NCBI GenBank assembly: GCA_021927905.1
Contig: BLLK01000062.1
Location: forward strand, 1,550,001-1,614,000
Reading direction: 5' to 3'
Length of the DNA stretch: 64,000 nt
DNA from: Chaetoceros tenuissimus
Taxonomy: Eukaryota; Bacillariophyta; Thalassiosirophyceae; Chaetocerotales; Chaetocerotaceae
The translations under genes and the position numbers were made by a program. Below are positions 43,301 through 52,900 of the stretch, piece after piece; position 1 is the first letter of the stretch; each line of letters starts with the position of its first letter. Under the pieces are notes generated by a model. It saw only the letters and a list, made by a program, of their open reading frames with translations, did not search any database and had not been told where the DNA came from.

Positions 43301-43527
43301 TTCACAATATCCGAGATGACCAGTACTGCGACCATCATATACATGAGCATTTCACTTCTCAACGAGACGAATGATGTTTTCGATCTTTTCACTGAAGCAT
43401 CATTTTTATTTGTTCTTTGAAAGAAGGATGAATTGTGAGCAAAGTCGCGCTCCCCATAGTCTTCTTCTCGAGATCTTTTTGCAGATTCTCTCCAACTTCG
43501 TAAACTAATTCGCCTTTTCTCCAACAT
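40355..43527 (-). CDS. Aminodeoxychorismate synthase, PabA-PabB fusion, probably plastid-targeted, 2 exons
   Basis: Makes 4-amino-4-deoxychorismate from chorismate and glutamine, the committed step to p-aminobenzoate and folate. Exons 42841-43527 and 40355-42775 (intron 65 nt, phase 0) give 1035 residues. Class I glutamine amidotransferase at about 155-400: LVLIDNYDSYTYNI, ISPGPGRPE, the nucleophile Cys in GVCLGHQALGYVYG, and HPES with the catalytic His and Glu. The chorismate-binding domain fills about 560-1030 and has SKPIKGTTSR; the Lys in PIKGT is the PabB nucleophile and distinguishes it from anthranilate synthase (PIAGT). CFPGGSMTGAPKLRSVDIL and RGPYSGCLGYISLDGSMDMN complete the active site. 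A hydrophobic segment (MLMYMMVAVLVISDIV, starting at Met60, position 43350) ends at VQA-Trp, which fits a diatom plastid presequence, so the true start may be that Met. It is divergent from the light-harvesting gene. Confidence 0.88.
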
Positions 43528-43855
43528 GAGCTGATTATGACTTGTGCATTAGTACTGAAATTGATTCAGTTCAAAGTTCCGAAGAATTACGAAAGAATTA
43601 AAATTGGATGGCAGATAGATGATGGATGAGTCAATCTACTAACTTAAACTCTTCCTCTCCCCTTCCCTTTTCTATTTAAAATATGAGTTGGATTTATTCC
43701 TCTCCCCTTCTCATTTCTATCACTTTCAGCTTTTACGTATCCTGGAAGCTCAACAAGAAAGCTACGTTTTTGTTTTGCCTGTGCTCTCTCCTCTCCTTGT
43801 GTTGCTTTTGCAAGCAATCAACCTCTAATTGAATTACATAACACCAATAGTAACC
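43528..43855. promoter_or_regulatory. Divergent promoter region of the PabAB gene and the light-harvesting gene
   Basis: 328 bp. The element TTCCTCTCCCCTTC occurs twice in the same orientation, at 43652-43665 and 43697-43710 (45 bp apart), each followed by a T-rich stretch ending CTAT. A TATTTAAA string lies between the copies at 43673-43680. The LHC ATG at 43856 has an ACC before and G after, a good initiation context. Confidence 0.5.
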
Positions 43856-44816
43856 ATGGCTCCTCTTCGTACCCTTGCTGCTCTTGCTCTTGCTGGCTCT
43901 GCTTCAGCATTCGCACCAAATGCTCCTCTTGCTACCAAGACTGTAGCTCCTGCAAGGTATGCATTATATTGCAATTCAATAGCTTTCCATCATGTTGAGG
44001 TTTGCAGAAGAAAGGATATGCCAGTTGAATGGCAGTTATCTCCTTTTTTATGAGAAAAGCGATTTTTGAAAATGGAAAATAAATGGATAAATAGATTCAT
44101 GTGGTGATTTGGTTTGCATCCAATCATTCAGAAGGACATGAATTGATGTGGTTTTCTTTCGGGAAAATTTTCTTCAGTGGAACGCAATTTTTTCATGAAA
44201 TTTTACCTGACCTCTCTTTCTTTCTCTACCTGACAGCGAGTCTTCCCTCAATGTATTCAACCCATCTACCTTCAACAATGCAGTGGCTGACTGGGAGGCT
44301 GAATACCCACAATTCGCAAAGTGGGGATGGGGACCATCCGTACAAGCTGAGAAGTGGAACGGACGTCATGCTATGTTTGGATGGGTTTTCATCTGTGCAA
44401 CTGCATACGCTAAGGGACACGGACTTATCCCAGATGCTGATGTTCCTCTTGACCTTAAGGAGTGGGGAACCCTTGCAACCATTTCTGGAAAGAACACCAT
44501 CACCCACGAGCGTGCTATCATCTTGATTGCTAACGTTCACTGCTTCATGGTTGGACTTATGGCTACTATCTGCCCAACTGGATTCTCTGACCCACTTCTT
44601 CTTGATCCACTTCAGGGAGAGGCTTACGAGAAGGCTAAGGCTACTGAGCCATATGGAGTTATGCCAGCTATGAAGATGGGACTTACTGAGGAGGCTGAGA
44701 TTATGAATGGACGTATGGCAATGATGGGACTTATCACTGTAACTGCTACTGCTTTCCTTGAGAACAAGCCAATCCTTGATGTTGTAAATGAGTGGGTTGG
44801 AGGTGCTTACTACTAA
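43856..44816 (+). CDS. Light-harvesting complex superfamily protein (fucoxanthin-chlorophyll type, possibly RedCAP), 2 exons
   Basis: 226-residue thylakoid pigment-binding protein from exons 43856-43956 and 44237-44816. The presequence is classic for diatom plastids: LAALALAGSASAFAPNAP has the ASAF motif. Helix 1 carries the chlorophyll-binding EKWNGRHAMFGWVFICATAY, the middle helix HERAIILIANVHCFMVGLM, and helix 3 the matching EEAEIMNGRMAMMGLITVTA. Both Glu-x-x-Asn-Gly-Arg blocks, which pair across the centre of the fold and bind chlorophyll a, are intact. The sequence between helices (PDADVPLDLKEWGTLATISG) and the end (VVNEWVGGAYY) differ from the major Lhcf proteins. I suspect the RedCAP branch, with moderate confidence. 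The 280-nt intron is the longest in the window and breaks the presequence-mature boundary. Regulation by light is expected for the family. Confidence 0.85.
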
Positions 44817-45266
44817 ATGATATAAATTTTTGCCTCTTTGATGGCGTTGTATAAGGAAAAAAATAGAATAACAATGATCTGCGATTCGGTAAATTCACCG
44901 AAGCACAAACCAAAGGAAGAGTTGATTTCGATAGGAAACAAAGAAAGATCATCTCGACCTTTATCTTTGGCATAGGCAAGATATATTATATCAGTAAAGT
45001 AGTAGTCCAAGTTTATTAGCCAATATGAACTCAACTCAACCATATGTACAATGTGCAAAATAATTTTTGTTTTCATTGTAATACTTGACATCAGGTAAAA
45101 ATGTGGCTTGTCACACTCTTGTCACATAGGGTACACTCCAATACAAAAAGACTAATCAACTTCTCTTAAATATATGCAGTTACTTTGATTAAGACAGCAG
45201 CTTCAAACAAGCTGCTAATGTCAATGATTAAGAGTATCATTTGTACATTAGATATTACGGAATACT
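44817..45266. other. Shared 3' region of the light-harvesting and GPAT genes
   Basis: Convergent gene ends, 450 bp, AT-rich. The only ORFs are 77 and 92 codons on the minus strand, overlapping each other without protein-like character. Nothing else is seen. Confidence 0.4.
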
Positions 45267-46493
45267 TCACTCCATTCCAAGTGCTTTCAAACATTCTTCG
45301 TATCCCTCTTCAGTAACCTCCATAGCGTGATCAGTAAAGAGATGTCTGGATTCGACACCTCCAACATTCTCCAATTCATCGCTAACCTTGATTGCAACTG
45401 GAACAAATCTGACATTTCTTTGTTCTCCGGTTCCTGCTTCAACAAAATCTGGAGGTGGACATAGGTCGTAGGTAACCATACTCAAAGAATAGTAGTGAAT
45501 TGGCTTCTTTGCCTTGTTTCCCATGAGACGGAACATGTCAATAGTCTTTTGGTCAAAAGGTGCAAGTGGAACTTTTCCTGTCTCAAGATCACGTCTATCA
45601 CGTCCTCCACTTGGTGCCACCCAAATACAAGCTCCTCCCTTCTTCATCATTTTCAACATTCCATTCATTGAAGCAAGATTCTGTTTAGACTTGATTGGTT
45701 TTGTTTCTGGATCAGCATCAATGTGTTTTTTCGAGTGTATACAAATCAGATTTCTTCCCATGGAGAAAGGAATTGCAAGAGTATCAGTAGTTACTTTGTG
45801 ACCAGCAACATATACAAGATTTTCTGCATCTTTACCGAATCCAGCCTTTTCGAGAAGACAGGACATAACTTGTGGATCAGCTTCAGACTGGTGATTAGCA
45901 AAGAAAATTACATTCTCTCCCTTGTTCATTTGATCCATAGCCTGTTTCAAAGCATCTTGTCCCAAGACAACAGATTTCTCAAGGTCCATAGATGGTCTGA
46001 AGAAATCACATCCAAACTTGTAAAAATCAATGGTATTTCCATCCTCTTCTTCAGGGTCACCACGCATTGCCTTATGAGTAACACCAAAGGTGAACTTATT
46101 ATTCAATCCATACTCCATTGCATATTTCATAGCATTCATCATATTTTCAGAAGTAGACTTTGGGGTTACAATATCAACCCCTGCAGCTGCTGCATTGGAG
46201 CATGCAGTGAAATATTCTTTGGTAAAATGAACTAGAGGGGCTTCCATACTTGGAGTCTCAATCGCAGCTACTAATGCACCGCGAACTTGTTCAAATGCAG
46301 CATTGAAATCTTCAGTCATTGGTTCAACCTCGGTGTTAGCTGCAGCAGCTGCATTTGTAGTGGATTGGGAAGAGAGGGACATGACATGATTCTTCATTAC
46401 CGAAGCAGCAGAAAATTGAGTGCGATGAGCTACGAAACCTTCTACATGCTGAAGTGTAAGGAAGATAGATGCTACTACTGATGCGATTCTCAT
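45267..46493 (-). CDS. Plastid glycerol-3-phosphate 1-O-acyltransferase (ATS1-like)
   Basis: First step of plastid glycerolipid synthesis: acyl-ACP plus glycerol-3-phosphate to lysophosphatidate in the stroma. 408 residues from the Met at 46493, chosen because MRIASVVASIFLTLQHVEG is a clean signal peptide followed by Phe (GFVAHR), the plastid-import signature; the frame extends nine codons upstream. After a Ser/Ala-rich transit part, the helical N-domain (about 60-160) is followed by the acyltransferase core: FANHQSEADPQ with the NHxxxxD catalytic motif (NH at 200-201), then VAGHKVTTDTLAIPFSMGRN, VAPSGGRDRRD (the G-G-R-D-R block of plastid GPATs) and FVPVAIKVSDELENVGG. The size and domain order match soluble plant ATS1. 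No intron. It is divergent from the giant PHD gene. Confidence 0.87.
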   Translation of the reverse strand: MRIASVVASIFLTLQHVEGFVAHRTQFSAASVMKNHVMSLSSQSTTNAAAAANTEVEPMTEDFNAAFEQVRGALVAAIETPSMEAPLVHFTKEYFTACSNAAAAGVDIVTPKSTSENMMNAMKYAMEYGLNNKFTFGVTHKAMRGDPEEEDGNTIDFYKFGCDFFRPSMDLEKSVVLGQDALKQAMDQMNKGENVIFFANHQSEADPQVMSCLLEKAGFGKDAENLVYVAGHKVTTDTLAIPFSMGRNLICIHSKKHIDADPETKPIKSKQNLASMNGMLKMMKKGGACIWVAPSGGRDRRDLETGKVPLAPFDQKTIDMFRLMGNKAKKPIHYYSLSMVTYDLCPPPDFVEAGTGEQRNVRFVPVAIKVSDELENVGGVESRHLFTDHAMEVTEEGYEECLKALGME

Positions 46494-46981
46494 TTTGTTA
46501 TTTGATATTATAAACAACAACGTAATTGCGTTTTATATGTTTCAATCTTGCGATTGTTGTGGTTTATTGCTGCATGTATTTTCTTTCTCATCATCGCTTC
46601 TTGCTTTTGTTGTTGTTGCTCTCGTCACCAAAAAATTTTCAATCGACATTACGTACGTATTGTGGCATACTGCAAAATAATGAGGTGGTGTGTTTTGCTC
46701 GTATGAAAATCACGTACGTGTACGCGCGTACGTACTCTTTCGACACTACGTCATTCCTAGGGGGACCAAGAAAGGGTTTTCACTCAATCCTAAAGACACG
46801 CTTCGAAACAATTTGAATTTCCGGTCATTTAACCGCCCAGCATGTTTCATTGTTTTTGAATGTTGTTTGTTGTTTGTGGGGTTCTGCTGGTAATACTGTG
46901 TACTTTCTCTTTTTAGTTTGCATCTGATAGAAATACAATTGCATTGTTTCCAGAGTCTTCACATCGAGTTCTTTCAAGAGA
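46494..46981. promoter_or_regulatory. Divergent spacer between GPAT and the giant PHD/PDZ gene, with alternating ACGT tracts
   Basis: 488 bp. At 46711-46735 there is an uninterrupted 25-nt alternating pyrimidine-purine run containing the palindrome GTACGCGCGTAC; a second ACGTACGTAT lies at 46651-46660. CG dinucleotides are otherwise sparse here. Such tracts can adopt Z-form or bind bZIP factors (ACGT cores). No convincing ORF: the overlapping small + strand frames lack protein character. Confidence 0.45.
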
Positions 46982-49900
46982 ATGATTGAAACAAGAAGGA
47001 ATGCTGCTGGTGACCTCTCGTCGCTATCTGAGGAGGAGCTTGAAGCTGTAGTAAATCTGTCCGATTTTTTGACTAGATTTCATAGTCTCCTCCTGCCACC
47101 AACTGATGAGGAATTCCAGGAGGAGCAGGAACAAGAAACTGTAGCTGAAGAAAATGTAGAAGGAAATAGTAGCCGTATGCAAGATGATGGAGAATGTAAC
47201 ACCAGTAATGGAGACATTGGAAAACATATTCAAGAGACACGAAAAGTCATTGTATCTCCACATGATATCATTAGTGCTCTCGAGTACAGAAAAGATGTGA
47301 ACCGATATGAACTTCTAGCTACGGTAATCAAAACAGTAGAGAAAAACTACCAGGATAATGATTCGTGCTCAAAAGATGAACATAACAATATTGGCGAAGA
47401 GAAAAAAGATCAGGGACAAGTTGAAGGTGCAAAGCCGAGTCTTTCGAAATACCTTGAAGAATTCTATGAACAATTATGGATAAGAATGCAAAATAGAATT
47501 GGCGACCATCGCCTTTCTACCGATCAAGATGTAGAAAAATTAATGGAATCGCTGCAAGTGAGAATAGCAAAAGATATGTCAACAAAGTTATTACTTGACA
47601 CTGAAAAGAAATCACATGACCATTCGGTTACAAACAAGATGTTACCAACCAGTAGCTCTCTACTTGGTATACCCAGTGGAAACTATTTTGCTTCAATTTT
47701 GCCCCTAGATTTATTTGGGATCAATCATGATGACAAAAGTGAAGTAGAAAAGTCAGAATTCATGTTTCCGTGTCTTGGTGTTGAAGCAAATGCTCTAACA
47801 TGGAAAGAACTTTTTCGAATATCCAACATGGTTTCCGCTGTGAATGAAAGCGATAGGAGTCATATATATACGTCAGCATTGAATTATACTGTTCTGTCTA
47901 AAGTATTCATGCAAAAGTCTAAAATGAAGAGTATGGAAAAGCCGAGTATTTATGTAAAAGATTTTCGACTGAGTGGTGAAGATAAAATGATGATGTCTCG
48001 CTTTTCTTCATTCAAAGGGACAGATTTGGTTGCTTTATGGGTCCGCGCACAAAGGGATACAAGCGCATGGCAACACTTGTTGTCCTTGTTCTATGTGAAA
48101 GAATCAGAAACGGATGAAGGGAACCTTGTCAGAAATAAGAGAAGAATGAATACTTCTCAAGGGGGCTTGCTCAACGAAAACCCAAGCCAGGATATTCCAA
48201 GGGAGATTTCATTTTTACCTTGCAACACAGGTGAACAAAAATTAAGATATTCTGTGGAATTTACAGGGAATCTGGATAGGTTGAAACAACGTCTTGATAA
48301 AGAGACGACTTCTTTGGAGAAGTTTGTTGAATATGCATGTATCAACCAAGTCATGTTCACTCAAGAATATATGCGTCAAATTATCTCTTCGCTGAAAATC
48401 CATGATACTGTGAATAAAGGGCATGACACAGAACAAAATGACCCATTGACAAGAATAGATTTCTACTCATGCCAAGATGAAGATCTATTAGTTGCGTATC
48501 AATCCTACATCTTACGAATTTTTGTGAGGAGAAATTTCAATGCGATCAGAATAGTTCTTAAATCAAGAATTTCTGATGACGATTTGAAACTTCTTGAGGG
48601 TATGGGACTGGAGGTAGATGGCGTGGTATCAAATGTAAAGAAATATCTTAAGGACATTTCGTCAACCGATAGAACTATTGCTCGAATAGATAGACGCCTG
48701 TTGATGAAGAAATTCAAAACCCTCCAAATGTTTAAGAATGCTGTCATAGAGCTTCTAGAAGCTCTAGAATCTTCATTGCCAACAAAGCACAATTTAAAAT
48801 TTCAGGTTGATCAGGCAAAAGACGATTTCAATATGCTTCTGCGTGTGGTGACAAATTTTGCACATTTGAGAACAAGAAAGGAAGTTCGAGGCAAAGAAGT
48901 TATGGAGATATTAAGATCCTACCCCAAATTATGGGTGGATGAAAAATGCAGCAAGTGCAATGACCATATCTCCGAGTCTTCCTGTAAACAATGTAGTAGT
49001 TGTTACACATATTTTCACAAGAAATGTGTTCAACATAGCGACCAACATGACAAAGTGAATTCCATCGAGTGGCAGTTACGAAATTACTTAGTATCAATAT
49101 TCTTAGCAACTTCCAAGGTACGAGAAAAACCTGACATCACAAAAGACACATCAATCAAGTGGGAGCAGAAGTCATTTCGTTTCCAGAAAAATTCAAGTGA
49201 TAAGTGGGGAATCAAGGTACAGCACACAGAGGATATTCATAAAAATTTTGACACTTGTGTTCACCATACCAACAAGCCTGCTGCATGGGAGACATACGAA
49301 GTTGATGGTCAGGATCGGCCAGAACCATTTGATGATGAATCTCTCATTTTGAAATCGCCTTACAGCGGTTTACTAATAAAATCCAGTAGTGGTATATCGT
49401 TTGAGCATGGATTGAGAGCTGGAGATATCATTACTCAAGCTCAAGTAATGAAAGATCCTGACAATCCCTCAGCCAAGAGTATGATTAGCTTTGAAAAGAA
49501 TTCAGAAAAAGAAACAATAGTTGAAGCCATGAGTACAAACGTTATGGATTGTGTGGTGTATAGACCTTCATCTCCAATAATACCAATGGTAAACTCATTC
49601 AAAAGTGACATTGCAAAAGTTTACCACGATGCACATAACAAGTTAGATTCTTTGATCGGTAGGTTGTGGTACTGTCAATCCTGCCGAGAGAAAAGGATGG
49701 AGAAGAAAGGAAAAACGACACAGACAGCGCTCCTGTGTCAGTTGGTGGTTAGACATATTGCTATGGACTGTGATTTCTTCCAGTTTCATTTTGCAGAAGA
49801 GGGCACGCGAAAGGATACTAGTGAAAATGACAACTTGTTCTGCCTCCGAAGGCTCGACAAGATAATGGAAATGATTTGGACGTCTCCACAAACTTTCAGA

Positions 49901-52900
49901 GACGAATTGAAGACTTCTGAGCTAGCTTTGTTTGATGCTGAACAGTCACCAGAGATTCTACTCTGTAATTTTATGTCCCAAATGCTTTCGCGATCCAACA
50001 CAAATGCTTTATATTTAGCTGAAAAGTTTGTCTCAGCTTTTCTTTCCTGGAAGCTTCAAAGGAAGGGGTTACCTGAATGGTCGGAGCTCAGTGTTGATCC
50101 TTGGCTGGGAAATTTTTGCAAGCATTGTCAAGTTCGACCTATTACTTCTGACGCTGAGCAATTTTGTAAATTTTGCTCGGAGAAGAACAAGAGCAAGATA
50201 GATACTCAAGAAGCTAAATATTCTCAAGACATCGACTCTCAAATCGAATCATTGACCCGGAATACACTCCTCAGATATGATTTGTATTCATCGTTCGTTG
50301 GCTTTTGTCTGACCATAGATTTAGGTGATCCTATTCTACGACTTGTTCTCGATTTAGTTCCACAGCTAAGGATAGATGGTGGAAGGCAACATGTGGAAGT
50401 GATAATTCTTTCTTACAGCCCAATATCAACAATTGATAAGGATGTTTTGAAGAACAAGGCTTATGAACAGATTCATGAATCTGTGGATCATTTATTAAAG
50501 AATTGTGAAGGTATATTTCTAGCCTTTCCCGTTTGTAATGGAGAACAACTGAAATTTCTTGCTCAATATCTACAACCGTCGAATCAAGACGAACTACCGG
50601 GGAGAAGCGCTTTATTATCTTTGGAAGGTCTTATAGCGTTTACTCCGACCGACTTCTTCAATAGACTGCACTCTTCGCTATCAATGCAAGCTGCAATTGA
50701 TAAGACTGTGTATTCAATAGCCAAATCTTACGGTAAATCGAAACTGCCATCAGTAGTACCACCTCAGTCTCACGTCATAGAATCGTTTTCACAAACACGT
50801 GTATTAGGTTTCGAATACATTGATTCTGCACAGGTTTGTGGTGTGGATGATTTGCCAGATTCACCTATCCTCCATCCCGTTGTACAGTCTATAGCTGCTC
50901 TGGATACCTGTATTGAAAGTCATGACGAATGTCGCCTAAGTGGTCAATTAAGTAATTTTTATGGACAAAAGGGCGAAGATTCAAAATTTACCAGCAACAA
51001 CCTTAGAATAAAATTTAGAAAAAGGAAAAGAAAGCGCGCAGATATTGAAAAAGAGACAAATATTTTTGGAAACAATTTTGTTTCTGTGCCTCACGGACGT
51101 AGTGACTTAAAGGTCTGGTATACTGATCTAATATTTTGGCTGAATCAGAAGAAGAAACATGATGAGCATATCTTATCACATTCAACAGCGCTTGAGAGGA
51201 TAGAAATACATACGCCTTCTCAGTTCAGTTTTATTCGCAATCGACCAGACACAAAGAAGCTTACTCTTGCATTGATAAGAAATGAGGAGGAGGATTTGGA
51301 TGACGAGTTCTCTCCAGAAGAGGACTCTTTACATGCCTCACCATATCCTGGAAAAGGTTGGGGTTTTGAAATAATTGAATGGCAAGGTGAAAGAAATATT
51401 CTTAGAGTAGGCCGCGTGGCTGTAAAATCTCCAGCAGAGCATTGCGGTCTGAAAATGCATGATATAATTACATCAGTTAATGGTCATGTAATCAAAGACG
51501 AGCTTGATGAGACTATTTTGGCGCAGGCACTTTTGGGTGAAGTTGCACTCCCAAGAGGACAACAAGCATGTGAAACATACCCGCAGTCAGCTCCATACTT
51601 ACACGTTATCAGGAACAAGCGGGCTGTCGAAGGGCCAATTATTATAGAGATCATACGTGCACAAACACCTGTCGAAATAGACACGAATAGGACTGCATCC
51701 AACATGGAAGGTACTTCAAATATAGCTCAAACAAATCGACAAATCAATCCTGAAAGAAACCCAACAGAGACGCACACCTCATCGCGGAGAACACATGAAA
51801 ATGAGATTCCAACAATACCTCTTAATCATATGAATCACTCTGTCAGAAACCAAATTGAGACTCAGTCCCAGACAATTATTGCTCCTTCTCCCGCAACTCC
51901 AGCAAACCAGACAATTATTGCTCCTGCTCCCGCACCTCCAACAAACCAGACAATAGTAGCTGCTTCTCCTGCTCCTGCCCCTACTGCACAACCAGTCTTA
52001 CCATCGCAACTTCTGGACATGCCCGTTACGCAAGGCTTCCTACAGCCGCACCATCTTTTCAGACCAGGTATCAACGGAGCATCTTTTCTCACAACTGCGG
52101 AAGTTGCAGTTGTGATAACAGCCGTTTACTTGAAGCACCCTCAACTTTCTACAAGACTACTGAGACCAAGATACTCAGGGGTTAGAGTTAATGAGGAATA
52201 TGTCCAAGTTGTGAGGCCCTATGTCGATCTACATGGCATTGAATCAGTTCCTATTTTAACAAATGAAATGTGGGAGGAAGTTCTCAAGTACGATTATAAG
52301 AGAATGGAGAAAGAGACTGGCCCCCCTATATTTTATGAGCATAATTTTGGATACAGAGAGCCAGCTCAAATTTTTCCAATCGATGAATTTTTCAGCCGAT
52401 ACTTTAAAGCTCTGGAGCTAAGATCGAGCTCTATCTCTCGTATTCGAGGTGGCGGTGGTGGCGGTGGCGAGTCTAATCTTTTAGACAGAAAGAGCCCACA
52501 CAGCTCTAGTTTAAATATGCTACCTGATGGAAGATGCTTGAAGTGGTTTCAGTCAGATCCGCATGCACTTTATGTACATACATTTCAGTCATTTTATACA
52601 GACCTCGAATCCAAAGGTCTTCGTTCAATTATCGACCAGAACATTTTCGAAGCTGGAAGCAAACACATTCCGTACATTCAATTTAACGAAAGTGCTGGGA
52701 ACTCCTACTTCTGTCCTTGGCTTTGCTGTGAAAATAGAATAGAAGACAATGGGGAAGAAATTATCAAGTGTTTTGACAATGAAATTGATCTCAATGATCA
52801 TATTTGTCGGTGTCATAGCTATTCCAATACGAATGAAGAGCAAAACTTTGTAAGGATCGTTGAAGGCGAGTCGATCCTGAAAATTGCCGCTGAATTAGGA

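Noticed and set aside
44101-44526. 141-codon + strand ORF overlapping the LHC intron and second exon
   Set aside because: It is out of frame with the conserved chlorophyll-binding helices and crosses the intron acceptor.
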